A stretch of DNA of 64,000 bases, taken from assembly GCA_942492855.1 (NCBI GenBank), contig OW818647.1, positions 3,348,001 through 3,412,000 of the forward strand. Reading direction: 5' to 3'. The notes under the pieces are model-generated. The model made no database searches. It had not been told where the DNA came from and worked only from the letters and a program-made list of their open reading frames with translations. Position 1 is the first letter of the stretch, and every line of letters begins with the position of its first letter. Both the position numbers and the translations under genes were made by a program. Source of the DNA: G963677485 sp942492855 (lineage in GTDB: Bacteria > Armatimonadota > HRBIN16). This document shows positions 1 to 9,087 of the stretch, one piece after another.

Positions 1-572
1 TCCGATAGGGCAGACAGCGTGTCGTCAGATTCGGGCTGGTCAAGTAATACGCGGATGCTAGCCTTGAGTTGCTCGACAGAGGGGATTGTCAGTTGTTCTG
101 TGGCAATCATCTTGCCGACCGACCATCCATATCCCAACCCGTCGATGCCGTTCAGCAGAATGGCGAGGTTGATGTAACGACCGGTCTCTTCCCAGGCGCC
201 GAACTGCCCCTTCGCGGCGTTGACACGCACATCTTCGCTGCTCTGGCCCAGGTAGGCAAACTCCCAGTCATGGATGGTGCCTGCACCGTTAGTGGCAAGG
301 TGGGTGATCCATCCTTGTTCGATCAGCTTGATAACCACTGGTGCCAGGCCGTTCTTCACCAGATGCGCACCGTAGGTCATCATCACGGGCCGACCGGCTG
401 CCTTTGCCCGCTTGATGCTGGCGGCTAAGCAGGTGATCTGACCACTTTCGAACGCCGCCAATGGATCGGCCTTCTGGGAAGGACTGACAGCCATTTTGGT
501 GATGTCCAGTTGGTTGGCTCTCTCGGCGAGTGGATGCATGATGAGCTGTTTCCGGTCAAGTCTTTCGGTCAT
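1..572 (-). CDS. Deoxyhypusine-synthase-like protein, C-terminus off the window
   Basis: Open from an ATG at 572-570 to the window edge, about 190 residues, with no stop inside the window. The segment GAHLVKNGLAP followed by GWITHLATNGAGTIHDWE strongly resembles the NAD-binding core of deoxyhypusine synthase (NGAG-IHDFE and SEDV motifs; here NGAGTIHDWEFA and SSEDV). Bacteria generally lack hypusine, so true deoxyhypusine synthase activity is doubtful and a related NAD-dependent reaction is more likely. The start overlaps the stop of the upstream HAD gene by one base (TAATG) behind GGAGGGAAAT, so the two are translationally coupled. The region that would carry the catalytic lysine lies outside the window, so activity cannot be judged. 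Confidence 0.7.
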   Translation of the reverse strand, partial: MTERLDRKQLIMHPLAERANQLDITKMAVSPSQKADPLAAFESGQITCLAASIKRAKAAGRPVMMTYGAHLVKNGLAPVVIKLIEQGWITHLATNGAGTIHDWEFAYLGQSSEDVRVNAAKGQFGAWEETGRYINLAILLNGIDGLGYGWSVGKMIATEQLTIPSVEQLKASIRVLLDQPESDDTLSALS

Positions 573-1468
573 TATTTCCCTCCAAATAGGTGCTGTATCA
601 GGTCTTTGGCGTGTGTGAAGTCGGGCATGATGATGTCCGCGCCTACACCGATCAGCCTCTTACGTTTGACAGTGTCAGACAAGCCAGAGCGGTGCTCCTC
701 GTCGCTGGCGACGCCGATGGCGGTGCCGCCGGCGCTCTTGGTGTTGTCGATCTCCACATACCCATCGCCAAAGCCCAGAAGCTCGCTTCCTGAAGCCCCA
801 CAGTCCTTCAGAATACGCTCAATCACTTTGGCTTTGGAGTAGTTCTGGTAGTCTTCTATCGCCCCGTAGATATGGTCACCGAAATAGTGCGCCACTCCCA
901 GCAGATTGGCTTCATCGCGCACGAACTCCTGGTCTGTGCCGCTGGCAAGATACATCTGCACACCATGAGCACGCAAGGCCTCCAGTAGCTCGATGGAGCC
1001 AGCCACCAGCATCTGCTCTGGTTTCAGTTCGCCTGACCGCAGGCCATCCAGCCGGTGTTGGATTTGCGCCATGAGCAGATCGAGATATTGCTTCTTGTAA
1101 TCCGCGGCGTCTAGTGGCTCACCTTCACGTTGTCGGACTTCGTCACACAACGCGATCATCTGGTAGATGGTCTGCTTGCCGGTGGTGCGCTCAATCAGCT
1201 CCTTGATGTGTGTCTCAAGCAGCGGCTCTGGCTCGCAGTGGGGCGTTGCCAGCAGCACACGCTTCATCAGGCTGGTCATCACAGCCGGCCAGCCTGCTCT
1301 CAGCAAACTGAGTGTGCCATCGAAGTCGAACAGCGCGTAGCGATACTTGCCGCGGCACTTCGGTTCCCTGATGACCTCGATATCCGTGCCAGGCAGAAAT
1401 ACGCCGGAGGTGTCGATATCCACACGCTTCGTGTAGTCCGATTCGGTGGTGATTTCGTGTGAGCTCAT
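572..1468 (-). CDS. HAD-superfamily phosphatase-like hydrolase
   Basis: About 298 residues. HAD motif I is FDFDGTLS (nucleophile Asp plus acid/base Asp), a central LASGTDQEF matches motif II (Thr/Ser), and GFGDGYVEID near the C-terminus matches the acidic motif IV, so a Mg-dependent phosphatase or phosphotransferase is expected. A helical cap lies between motifs I and II. The ATG at 1468 is preferred because AAGGGA sits nine bases upstream; ATG 1498 and TTG 1504 lack a Shine-Dalgarno. It ends in a TAATG overlap with the deoxyhypusine-synthase-like gene, which points to a shared pathway, probably acting on a phosphorylated metabolite. The substrate is not identifiable from sequence. Confidence 0.85.
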   Translation of the reverse strand: MSSHEITTESDYTKRVDIDTSGVFLPGTDIEVIREPKCRGKYRYALFDFDGTLSLLRAGWPAVMTSLMKRVLLATPHCEPEPLLETHIKELIERTTGKQTIYQMIALCDEVRQREGEPLDAADYKKQYLDLLMAQIQHRLDGLRSGELKPEQMLVAGSIELLEALRAHGVQMYLASGTDQEFVRDEANLLGVAHYFGDHIYGAIEDYQNYSKAKVIERILKDCGASGSELLGFGDGYVEIDNTKSAGGTAIGVASDEEHRSGLSDTVKRKRLIGVGADIIMPDFTHAKDLIQHLFGGK

Positions 1469-1552
1469 GTGGTTGAGTCCCTTAGTCGGTATAGTCATGG
1501 GCAAACGCTGGGAACGCCAACCAGTCGATTGGCATTCCCAGGAATTCTAAGC

Positions 1553-3115
1553 CTAATACAGCTTTTCGGCTGGTTTCCGTTGCATTTTTTTATCCAGGAA
1601 CGTCTTGGCCCAGGCCAGAATCTCTGGACCGCGGGGGCCATCGACATCGCGGAACACATCGTAGATCGGCTTCTTGCTGATGGGCTTGTTGTTGTCATCG
1701 ACGCGCCAGAGCCCGAGGTTCAGACCGAACTCACCCAAGTTGTCCTGGTGGGCATGGAGTATAAACGCCTCGATGCCAGGGCACTTCTTGATTTTGTCGT
1801 AGGCCAGCGCATATGCGGCGGCTTGGAACTGCTCGCTTTCGTCCGTCTTACGACTGTTAAATCCCTGCTCGCTCAGGATGATCTTGCGCTGTTGACCGCG
1901 ATAAAGGAACTGCGGCTGACTGAGGAATTTCGGCAGGATCTCGATGTTCTTGAAGGTGATGCGGATGGTAGTGTCCATCGAGTCGGTGGCGGTGGCGTCG
2001 TTCCAGAAGTCTGGGAAGCTCAGGTCCTCAGGGTAGGGGTGGTAGGCCACTGACCATGGGAAGTCGCCATCACTCTTGCAGTTGGCGGTCAGCAGCTCCA
2101 GACATTTTCGGGCACTGATGGTCTGCTTTGGGTTGTTGTTGTAGGGCTTGTTGAACATGTGCGTCAGGCTGATATATACACGCAGGTTGGTGTTGTATTT
2201 GGCACCGATGAGGTATGCGGTGCGCATCGCCGTGGTGTATTCGCGCATATACTGCTCGGCCGTGATGAGACCGGCGTTGCCCCAAATCCAGTGACTATCA
2301 ATCTCGTTGCCGATGATCATGCCCCAGACGCGTCCGTGCGGAGCTTTAGGGTCAGCATAGCGGTTCATTGTGAAGTCGACGAACGCCTCGTAATACTCGT
2401 AACTCTTCGTGTTCGTGAGGTTGAACGCACTGATCAGCCCCTCTGGGTCGTATTTCGGGTGCAGCAGAATGGGCTGCATATCGGGGGTCATCGCCTTGGC
2501 CCAGCTCTTGCTGTTCAGCAGGATCAGGCTGACCAGGATGCCATTATCGGTCAGGTCTTTCACCCGTTTGTCGAAGTTACGTACCTGGTTGCCGTCGAAG
2601 TAGAAGTTTTTACCGTTCATCTCATGAACCAGCGCACCGTCCGCCGGACCGGAGAGCATGAAGTCACCCTGGTTGAGGTTGATGGCAGCATGTTTGACAC
2701 CCAGTTTCACGGCATCGGGAATATCGGTGACCTGCAACCCCTTGATGCTCTTGATCTTCGGGTAGGCTGCCGGGAATTTGCTGATTTTGCCAAAGTCTGT
2801 GGCGAAACGAACTCCGGGAAAAGCTGCCTGGCCGTGCTTCACCAGGAAACCGCTGGTGATGCGGTCACGCGCGCCTTCATACCGGCTGATCGTCAAGTTG
2901 CGCCCACTCTGCTTGTGATACACAGCACCTGACGGCACCTGGCTCCATGCGGATAGCTCCCAGACGGTGATGTCTGACGGTGCGGCAGAGCTCAGGCTAA
3001 GCCTTATTGATGCCTTGTCGACTGTGATTTTGGTGACAGAAGGGAGGCTGACAGCGGCCTGGCTGATGCCGTTGATAATGAGTGCTGCAGCGCACATCAA
3101 GATTGAAACACGCAT
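1553..3115 (-). CDS. Secreted glycosidase-like protein (DUF5722-type)
   Basis: 520 residues. The N-terminus MRVSILMCAAALIINGISQA is a signal peptide, followed by a beta-rich segment (about 27-115) and a TIM-barrel-like domain. The barrel has an IIGNEIDSHW segment, which looks like the Asn-Glu acid/base pair of clan GH-A glycosidases, and IILSEQGFNS, which looks like the nucleophile strand. Overall similarity to DUF5722 proteins is from memory. Substrate is unknown; export suggests polysaccharide processing. AAAGGA precedes the ATG. The next gene upstream on this strand (3187-4689) encodes a close paralogue without a signal peptide, 71 bases away, so the two probably share a transcript and act on the same glycan inside and outside the cytoplasm (inference). 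Confidence 0.75.
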   Translation of the reverse strand: MRVSILMCAAALIINGISQAAVSLPSVTKITVDKASIRLSLSSAAPSDITVWELSAWSQVPSGAVYHKQSGRNLTISRYEGARDRITSGFLVKHGQAAFPGVRFATDFGKISKFPAAYPKIKSIKGLQVTDIPDAVKLGVKHAAINLNQGDFMLSGPADGALVHEMNGKNFYFDGNQVRNFDKRVKDLTDNGILVSLILLNSKSWAKAMTPDMQPILLHPKYDPEGLISAFNLTNTKSYEYYEAFVDFTMNRYADPKAPHGRVWGMIIGNEIDSHWIWGNAGLITAEQYMREYTTAMRTAYLIGAKYNTNLRVYISLTHMFNKPYNNNPKQTISARKCLELLTANCKSDGDFPWSVAYHPYPEDLSFPDFWNDATATDSMDTTIRITFKNIEILPKFLSQPQFLYRGQQRKIILSEQGFNSRKTDESEQFQAAAYALAYDKIKKCPGIEAFILHAHQDNLGEFGLNLGLWRVDDNNKPISKKPIYDVFRDVDGPRGPEILAWAKTFLDKKMQRKPAEKLY

Positions 3116-3186
3116 GTGATATGTCCTTTACTCAATTGGAGTGGGCGGATGCTGTGGTAGGCCCTCCGCCCGTTTGTCTTGTGTCT

Positions 3187-4689
3187 CTAGTAGAGCCGCT
3201 CTTCTTCTTTGCGGTTCATTTTCTTGTCAAGATAAGAATGAGCCCAGTCTAGAATCTTCTGGCGATCAGGCCCTTCGATGCCATTGAAGACATCATAAAT
3301 CGGCTTCTTGCTGATGGCCACGTTCTCGTCATCCACACGCCACATTCCCAGGTTCAAGCCGAACTCATGCAGGTTATCGATGTGCGCATGAAGTATGAAC
3401 GCCTCAATCTCAGGGCAGGCCTGCACGTTCTCAAATGCGATGGCATAGGCGGCGGCTTGGAACTGCTCGCTGAGGTCGGTCTTGTGGCTGTTGAAACCCT
3501 GTTCGCTGAGGATGATCTTGCGCCGCTGGCCGCGGTAGAGATACTCCGGCTGCTCCAGGAATTTGGGCAGCATATGGATGTTCTTGAATGTGATGCGCGG
3601 GGTGTCCAGCGTGTCCCAGGCGGTTTCGTCGTTCCAGAAGTCTGGGAAGCGCAGGTCCTCAGGGTAGGGGTGGAATGCCACTGCCCAGGGGAAATCGCCG
3701 TCCTGTGCGCAATAGGCCGCCAGCTCCTTCAGGCACTGAGCCGCCGGGTAGGTTTGAAGCGGGTTCTTCAGGTGGGAGATGTTGAACAGATGCGTCAGGC
3801 TGATGTAGACGCGGCTGGCACTGTTGACTTTCTGAGCGGCCAGCCAGGTAGTGCGCATCGCGAGGGTGTATTCGGCCATGTAGTCGTGGCAGCTCATTTC
3901 GCCGGCGTTGCCCCACACCCACTGACTGTCAATCTCGTTACCCACGATGTATCCCCACACTCGACCATGCACGCCGCTAGGGTCGCTGAAGCGATTGGCT
4001 GCATATTCTACAAACGCCTGGTAGTGGTTGAATCCCGTCTCATTGGTCAGGTTGAAGGCGCTGATCAGCCCCTCCGGGTTGTAGTGGGGGTGCATCAGGA
4101 TGTCTTTCATCTCCTGGCTCATCTCACGCCGCCAGTTGGGGCTGTTGAGAAGGATGAGCGAGACGATGATGCCGGCATTTGTGAGGTTGCGGATGGTCTC
4201 GTCAAACTTCTCCATATACGCTTCGTCGAAGTAGAAAGTCTGACCGTTACACTGGTATTCCGAGATGTTTTCACCCGGGCCGGGCATCATGATGTCGCCC
4301 TGGTTTAGGTTGATCGCGGCGTGGCGCACTCCCAGCCTGATCGCATCGTCCACCATGCTGCCAGCCACCTGCAGCCCCTTGATGGAGTCAGCCACTGGGT
4401 AGTCGTATGTGTAAGTGGCGATCTCGTCCATATCGGTGACGGTAGAGACCCCTCCCAGCTTTTCGCCTTCCATTGTGACCTTGATGAGCAGAGTTAATCC
4501 GTCCCAATGGTTGACATGACGGGGCACACTCAGGTGGCCGTCGGCGTTCGTGCTGGTGGTCATCTCCGCCAGGACAGAGCCGTCCCATGGCGCGCATAGC
4601 AGGACCGATGCCGGTACCCCCGCAGGGGCGTTCTGAAGTTGAATAGATAACTGGTCGCGTGTCGCGATGATGGAGCTGACTGCTGGCAT
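3187..4689 (-). CDS. Glycosidase-like protein, cytoplasmic paralogue (DUF5722-type)
   Basis: 500 residues, aligning end to end with the protein at 1553-3115: shared SIKGLQV, GVRHAAINLNQGD, YIVGNEIDSQW, IILSEQGFNS and HEFGLNLGMWRVDD segments, and the same C-terminal DKKMNRKEEERLY-type tail. The candidate acid/base Glu (GNEID) and nucleophile Glu (SEQG) are both kept. It has no signal peptide (starts MPAVSSIIATRDQ), so it is predicted cytoplasmic unless exported another way. CGGAGGC lies six bases upstream of the ATG. Catalysis is inferred from the barrel-like motifs, not from a recognised GH family. Confidence 0.72.
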   Translation of the reverse strand: MPAVSSIIATRDQLSIQLQNAPAGVPASVLLCAPWDGSVLAEMTTSTNADGHLSVPRHVNHWDGLTLLIKVTMEGEKLGGVSTVTDMDEIATYTYDYPVADSIKGLQVAGSMVDDAIRLGVRHAAINLNQGDIMMPGPGENISEYQCNGQTFYFDEAYMEKFDETIRNLTNAGIIVSLILLNSPNWRREMSQEMKDILMHPHYNPEGLISAFNLTNETGFNHYQAFVEYAANRFSDPSGVHGRVWGYIVGNEIDSQWVWGNAGEMSCHDYMAEYTLAMRTTWLAAQKVNSASRVYISLTHLFNISHLKNPLQTYPAAQCLKELAAYCAQDGDFPWAVAFHPYPEDLRFPDFWNDETAWDTLDTPRITFKNIHMLPKFLEQPEYLYRGQRRKIILSEQGFNSHKTDLSEQFQAAAYAIAFENVQACPEIEAFILHAHIDNLHEFGLNLGMWRVDDENVAISKKPIYDVFNGIEGPDRQKILDWAHSYLDKKMNRKEEERLY

Positions 4690-4787
4690 AGTATGCCTCC
4701 GATTAGGTGATGATTAGAATACAGGTTACCACAGAAATGCGGGTAAAATCGCTGGTAGGTGAGCGGGTATAGTGGATTTTAGCGAAA

Positions 4788-4816
4788 ATCCGGCGCGGTA
4801 GGATACCGCGCCGGAT
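4788..4816 (-). terminator. Intrinsic terminator-like hairpin
   Basis: A perfect 13-bp stem (ATCCGGCGCGGTA at 4788-4800 with its complement at 4804-4816) and a 3-base loop. On the minus strand it follows the stop of the gene at 4839-5732 and is followed by TTTCGC, consistent with a terminator for that gene. Confidence 0.7.
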
Positions 4817-4838
4817 GATCCTGAACCGCGAAGATCGG

Positions 4839-5732
4839 CTATTTGATGGTGTATTTTAAGAGAAACAGCATCTTCTGTGGCTTGTTGGGTAGATATTCCT
4901 CACGATATATCTGTATCTCACCGGTAGCTGTTGCTACCGCTTTGATGATGAGCCGCACGACAGAACCGGTGGCAGGGATGTCGAAATCGAGAGCCCGAAG
5001 CCCTTCGCATCGAGGATTTTTCGGGGTCGGACCAAACGTATAAAAAATGGTGCCAGTAGCAAATGCTTTATTATTGCTTCTGTCCGTGATGAAGAACCGC
5101 TTCTTGAGCTCGGGTTTCATGTCTGTGCCGTCGAAGAAGAGCACGAGCTCATCACCCACCTTCATCTGCGTGCTGGATGTGTATATCTCAACACCGAAAT
5201 CATCGGTATAGTTTCGGAAAGGCCTCAAAGCCACCGGCCCCTTCCAGATATTTTGTGCCAGTGTTTGTGTAAAGAACCGGTTGACAGGCCCCTTGTTGAG
5301 CACAGCGGTGCCAGAGACCGTGGCAAACCCACGGTACTCTGAGGCTGCGTTATTCGACCAGTTACTGGGGGATTTGCAAGTGATGGTATAGGCGCCTGAC
5401 GGAAATATGAGGTTTGGTTCTGCAGACAGATAGTATCGATTGTATATTGTGGTTGACCACGAACCCATCAATACACCCTTAGTGCTCTTGATTTCAATAT
5501 TGCCGGGTACTGCCGACTGTCCGTTTTTACTATAGTGATAGGTTCGTATGTAGGTGATGTGCATGGGGGAGACGAGTTGGAATTGAGTGGGTTTTTGTGG
5601 AGCTGTATTGAGCACTGCTCCTGTGTTTTCATTGCTGAAGATGGTCTGAGCGTCCACGTGGACTGCTTGGAGCAGGCATCCGAACATCATCCAGATGACT
5701 AAACGAGACAACATGCAACTACGGTGCATCAT
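4839..5732 (-). CDS. Secreted protein of unknown function
   Basis: 297 residues with a signal peptide (SRLVIWMMFGCLLQAVHVDA) cleaved near residue 29. The mature part is beta-rich and Ser/Thr/Tyr-rich, with no transmembrane segment and no motif I recognise. A segment SGAYTITCKSPSNWS followed by SEYRGFATVSG resembles bacterial secreted beta-sandwich proteins. Both ATG codons at the start are usable; GGAGG lies a few bases upstream. It lies between the glycosyltransferase and the paired glycosidase-like genes on the same strand, but gaps of 150 bases or so and a terminator hairpin after it argue that it is its own transcript. Function not assigned. Confidence 0.65.
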   Translation of the reverse strand: MMHRSCMLSRLVIWMMFGCLLQAVHVDAQTIFSNENTGAVLNTAPQKPTQFQLVSPMHITYIRTYHYSKNGQSAVPGNIEIKSTKGVLMGSWSTTIYNRYYLSAEPNLIFPSGAYTITCKSPSNWSNNAASEYRGFATVSGTAVLNKGPVNRFFTQTLAQNIWKGPVALRPFRNYTDDFGVEIYTSSTQMKVGDELVLFFDGTDMKPELKKRFFITDRSNNKAFATGTIFYTFGPTPKNPRCEGLRALDFDIPATGSVVRLIIKAVATATGEIQIYREEYLPNKPQKMLFLLKYTIK

Positions 5733-5888
5733 GACGACCTCCGATCCGTGTTGTTTGATGATTTGTATCTATTATGAAGTGTGCTGCCGCCTGAAGTAAA
5801 GATGCAAGACTCGAAATTCGCCCGTATAAATACTAGGATATTTGCTTGAATTGCCTACTTGGGAATGTCGTATGATCAGTGCTTCGGC

Positions 5889-7070
5889 TTAGGAGGATTT
5901 GGACTGACTCATCAACTCGACCAGACGTTTAACAATGAGGGACTGGTTAAACTTGGTTTCGACTTTACGGCGTGCGTTAACCACCATCTGCGCGGTTCGT
6001 TCAGGCTGGTTCATCAAGCTCATCAATGCGTCGGCCAGGGCCTGAGGTTGTAGTGGGGGCACCATCAATCCGCAGTCTCCCGATAACAGCTCCGGCACGC
6101 CGCCTACCTCCGTGGCCACTACGGGTATACCGTATGCCATCGCTTCGAGAAGGCAGACAGGGATGCCCTCTACTGAGCTCGGGAGCACCACAACGTCTAT
6201 CTCTCGTTTACGGTACATTTCTAGGATGGCTTTATTGGGCAGTACCCCAGGGAATTGAGCCTCCAGGTGATAATCCTGGCAGAGCTTGATGCTGGCGGAT
6301 CTAGTGGGGCCATAACCAGGAAACAACAGCGATACGGGTATCCCTTTTGCCTGGAGCAGACGCACGGCCTCAATCAGAACCGGCTGGTTTTTGAGCTGAA
6401 CGAAATTCGCGGGACAGGCGATACGCAACCGGGTGATGGGGGAGTATGGTTCGATGTTCTCTGGCACCGTTACGCCCATGTTAAGGCGCACTAAGCGGCC
6501 TTTGCCTGGCTCCTGCACCCGCTGTTGATACATTTTGATGCCGAAGTCTGCAATGAATCGAACGAAAGCCGCTGTCTCGGTCTTCATCTGCAGTAGGTTG
6601 TTGTCCGCAATGTCGCCCCTGTGGGCGGTAATGCTGAAGGGTATTCCACTGATCTCACTGGCAACCATGGCGGTGGTGGCACTCATATGTATCCAGTGTG
6701 CATGGATGTGATCGGATTTCCACAGAACAGCCTGCTCTGATAACCACAGTGCCTTCGGCAGCACGCAGAGATTGCGCAGGAATACGCGGGGTGTGTGGTC
6801 TGCCGCGAGGACTCGCCGGATGATGGTTCGGGCCTTTTTGTCGCGTGACCAAACCTTGAGTGCAGTGGTCAGCACCTCACTGTGCCATAACTCTTTAACC
6901 ACCGTCGATGACTTAAGTGAAAGATGGATGGGGTATTTCGTCTTGTCAGGACAGGTGAGTGGGGCGATGAACAGATCATGGCCTTGACGCTGCAGTTCAA
7001 GCAGTTCATTGGTAATGAACGGCTCGGTTTTTGTAAATGGCGACTGCATCGTGGTGTATATGATACGCAA
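5889..7070 (-). CDS. Glycosyltransferase family 4 (GT-B fold)
   Basis: 393 residues. The N-terminal half has a nucleotide-sugar transferase Rossmann pattern (MRIIYTTMQSPFTKTEPFI; HAHWIHMSATTA). The C-terminal half has the GT4 donor-site signature PSSVEGIPVCLLEAMAYGIP followed by VVATEVGGVPELL, containing the E-x7-E pair that binds the nucleoside diphosphate sugar. Likely transfers a sugar during exopolysaccharide or surface glycan synthesis; the acceptor is unknown. The start is a TTG at 7070 with a strong GGGAGGGAA seven bases upstream; the first ATG is seven codons further in and has no such site. Cytoplasmic or membrane-peripheral. It is divergent from rubrerythrin. Confidence 0.9.
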   Translation of the reverse strand: MRIIYTTMQSPFTKTEPFITNELLELQRQGHDLFIAPLTCPDKTKYPIHLSLKSSTVVKELWHSEVLTTALKVWSRDKKARTIIRRVLAADHTPRVFLRNLCVLPKALWLSEQAVLWKSDHIHAHWIHMSATTAMVASEISGIPFSITAHRGDIADNNLLQMKTETAAFVRFIADFGIKMYQQRVQEPGKGRLVRLNMGVTVPENIEPYSPITRLRIACPANFVQLKNQPVLIEAVRLLQAKGIPVSLLFPGYGPTRSASIKLCQDYHLEAQFPGVLPNKAILEMYRKREIDVVVLPSSVEGIPVCLLEAMAYGIPVVATEVGGVPELLSGDCGLMVPPLQPQALADALMSLMNQPERTAQMVVNARRKVETKFNQSLIVKRLVELMSQSKSS

Positions 7071-7205
7071 CTATAATTCCCTCCCTTAAATTCTACAGAA
7101 GAGCAGCAAAAATCCACACACTAGATGCCTGGTTTCAGGTATACTTCCATAAGATGCAGTTCTCGCAGCTAACCCATAGCAGAACGGCAGGAGGATATAT
7201 TACTT

Positions 7206-7745
7206 ATGAATGACACGACTTTAGCCAATCTGAAAGCCGCATTTAATGGCGAATCCAACGCTAATGCTGCTTATGCAGCCTTCGCACAGAAGGCTGACGC
7301 CGAAGGTTACGCCGCGGTGGCTTCGCTGTTCCGTAGTACCTGCAAGGCTGAGGAGATTCACTTCACCCGTGAGGGTGATTTGATAAGGAAGGCTGGCGAT
7401 GAGCCGGTCGCGACCATCAATCTACCCGAGGTTGGCACCACAGCCGAAAATCTGCAGCATGGGGTTTCAGGGGAGACATTCGAGACCGATGAAATGTATC
7501 CTGAGTTTCTTGAGCAGGCCGAGAAGCTTGGCGAACGAGCAGCAGCCAAAATCTTCACCTACGCCATGAAAGCTGAAGCAGTTCATGCGAAACTCTACCA
7601 GGCAGCTCTGGCCGATCTTGAATCAATGAAGACGCCAAAAGTGTGGTACGTTTGCCCTTACTGCGGCAATGTAGAGGCTGCTCTTGGGTTTGGCCACTGT
7701 AGCATATGCGGAGCCATGGAGAAGGATTTCCTGGAGATCGCATAA
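7206..7745 (+). CDS. rbr: Rubrerythrin
   Basis: 179 residues, the normal length. The N-terminal four-helix ferritin-like domain carries the two ExxH motifs of the di-iron site (EEIH near residue 57 and EAVH near 127), and the C-terminal rubredoxin domain has CPYC and CSIC for the FeS4 site. Rubrerythrins reduce hydrogen peroxide in the cytoplasm using electrons from rubredoxin or NADH, typical of anaerobes and microaerophiles. AGGAGG lies about eleven bases before the ATG. It is monocistronic, closed by a strong terminator hairpin. Its presence suggests a lifestyle with at least transient anoxia. Confidence 0.96.
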   Translation: MNDTTLANLKAAFNGESNANAAYAAFAQKADAEGYAAVASLFRSTCKAEEIHFTREGDLIRKAGDEPVATINLPEVGTTAENLQHGVSGETFETDEMYPEFLEQAEKLGERAAAKIFTYAMKAEAVHAKLYQAALADLESMKTPKVWYVCPYCGNVEAALGFGHCSICGAMEKDFLEIA

Positions 7746-7768
7746 TCCGCTCAGTTACCATCCGCCTG

Positions 7769-7794
7769 AAGGGGATGCTGAGGCATCCCCTTTT
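7769..7794 (+). terminator. Intrinsic terminator of rubrerythrin
   Basis: A 10-bp perfect stem (AAGGGGATGC at 7769-7778, complement at 7783-7792) with loop TGAG and a short T run, 24 bases after the rbr stop. Confidence 0.85.
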
Positions 7795-7977
7795 CGTCGT
7801 GATAGTATGGCTTTGTAGAACATTGATGGGTTGTCAGTCGTCTATCAGCATGTGGCACAGCGGTTGTACTGTTCTATTGTAGTGATAAATAGGGACAACC
7901 GGGCAAACTGATAGTCACACTCGTTATAATTAATCTGTTGAGATTTCAACTGCCTGAGGAGGCATTCGTTTTTATTC

Positions 7978-9078
7978 ATGCATGATAGCCAATTCCAGCT
8001 CATTCGAGTGTTGCCGATAGACGAGTGGTATACCGTGGCCTGGCAAATGCAGTATGTAGGGCAGATATGCTCGGCAGACAAACTGCGTGAGGCGGGCTTC
8101 GAAAGGGAGCCAATCGATTCGGACTGCGCGCGATGGGATATGCGTATCTCGAGCGGGTTTTCGGATAGATTGTATCTTTTTGTTACAATGGCGGGAGAGC
8201 TGATGAGCATCAGCTACTCCATGGAAGATCGCCCAGGCGGTCATGCGCCGGATCAATCCGCTTACGATACGGCTTACAAGGTTTTACAGACTGTATTCAC
8301 ACCCCATGTGAATGGTGAGCTCTACGAAGAGTGGATGAACACGGTAATACGCCTAACCGACCCCGTCAGGCACAGGGAATCCCCCGAAGGGTACAACATC
8401 GACCAACTGATGCAGCGGCTTGTGCTGATGTACATAGATGCTGCCATCGTGCGTCGATTTGACAAACGGTTGATGTTTGCTCTGGCCAGACGATTGTCCG
8501 AATATGATAATATCGACCTCATGCTGTCATCATCAGATTCGTTGAGTAACCACCGGTTTCACTATGACGCCGCACTCATCATCCGGCGCGTACTCGACTT
8601 TCCGAACCTGACAGCCGAACAATGGACCTTCATGGGCGAAATCTATACCCGACGGTTCCGAAAACCCCGTGCCGGAGTGGTCTGTTATGTCAGCGCATTT
8701 GAGGCAGACCCGTCCTTCGACCGTCCGCGCTCAGCCATTTGGGAAGCGGCCGGTGCATTTGCCCGACGGTTACTGCCATCGCGGAACTTTGTGGAGATGA
8801 TGGAGTGGTCTGACCTGATCGAAGCTTGCGGTGAAGGGCACTTCAACGAACACACGGAAACCGCCCTTGGCTTCATGGGGATGTGTTTTGAGGGGCTCAA
8901 GAAGATGGGTAAAGCGCGTCAGTTATACCAGCGTGCTCTGGACATCAACCCGCGCAGTTTGGTGGCCAGCAGTGCCATGGACCGCATTGACTTGGACCTG
9001 CCAGAGCTGCAAATCGAAGAGTTTGACATTTCCTGTGTGGAGCTGCCCATTGCGATGGAGCCTGACCTGTTCAGGTAA
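7978..9078 (+). CDS. Uncharacterised protein with C-terminal TPR-like repeats
   Basis: 366 residues, no signal peptide and no transmembrane segment. The N-terminal 100 residues (HDSQFQLIRVLPIDEWYTVA onward) form a mixed alpha/beta domain I cannot name. The remainder is helical, and the last 80 residues include GFMGMCFEGLKKMGKARQLY and QRALDINPRS, a typical tetratricopeptide repeat pattern, so a protein-binding role is likely. GAGGAGG is present but 15 bases from the ATG, longer than usual; a TATAAT hexamer at about 7925 could be the promoter. It is followed after nine bases by the phosphodiester glycosidase gene, so the two are probably cotranscribed. Confidence 0.75.
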   Translation: MHDSQFQLIRVLPIDEWYTVAWQMQYVGQICSADKLREAGFEREPIDSDCARWDMRISSGFSDRLYLFVTMAGELMSISYSMEDRPGGHAPDQSAYDTAYKVLQTVFTPHVNGELYEEWMNTVIRLTDPVRHRESPEGYNIDQLMQRLVLMYIDAAIVRRFDKRLMFALARRLSEYDNIDLMLSSSDSLSNHRFHYDAALIIRRVLDFPNLTAEQWTFMGEIYTRRFRKPRAGVVCYVSAFEADPSFDRPRSAIWEAAGAFARRLLPSRNFVEMMEWSDLIEACGEGHFNEHTETALGFMGMCFEGLKKMGKARQLYQRALDINPRSLVASSAMDRIDLDLPELQIEEFDISCVELPIAMEPDLFR

Positions 9079-9087
9079 ATTGATATA

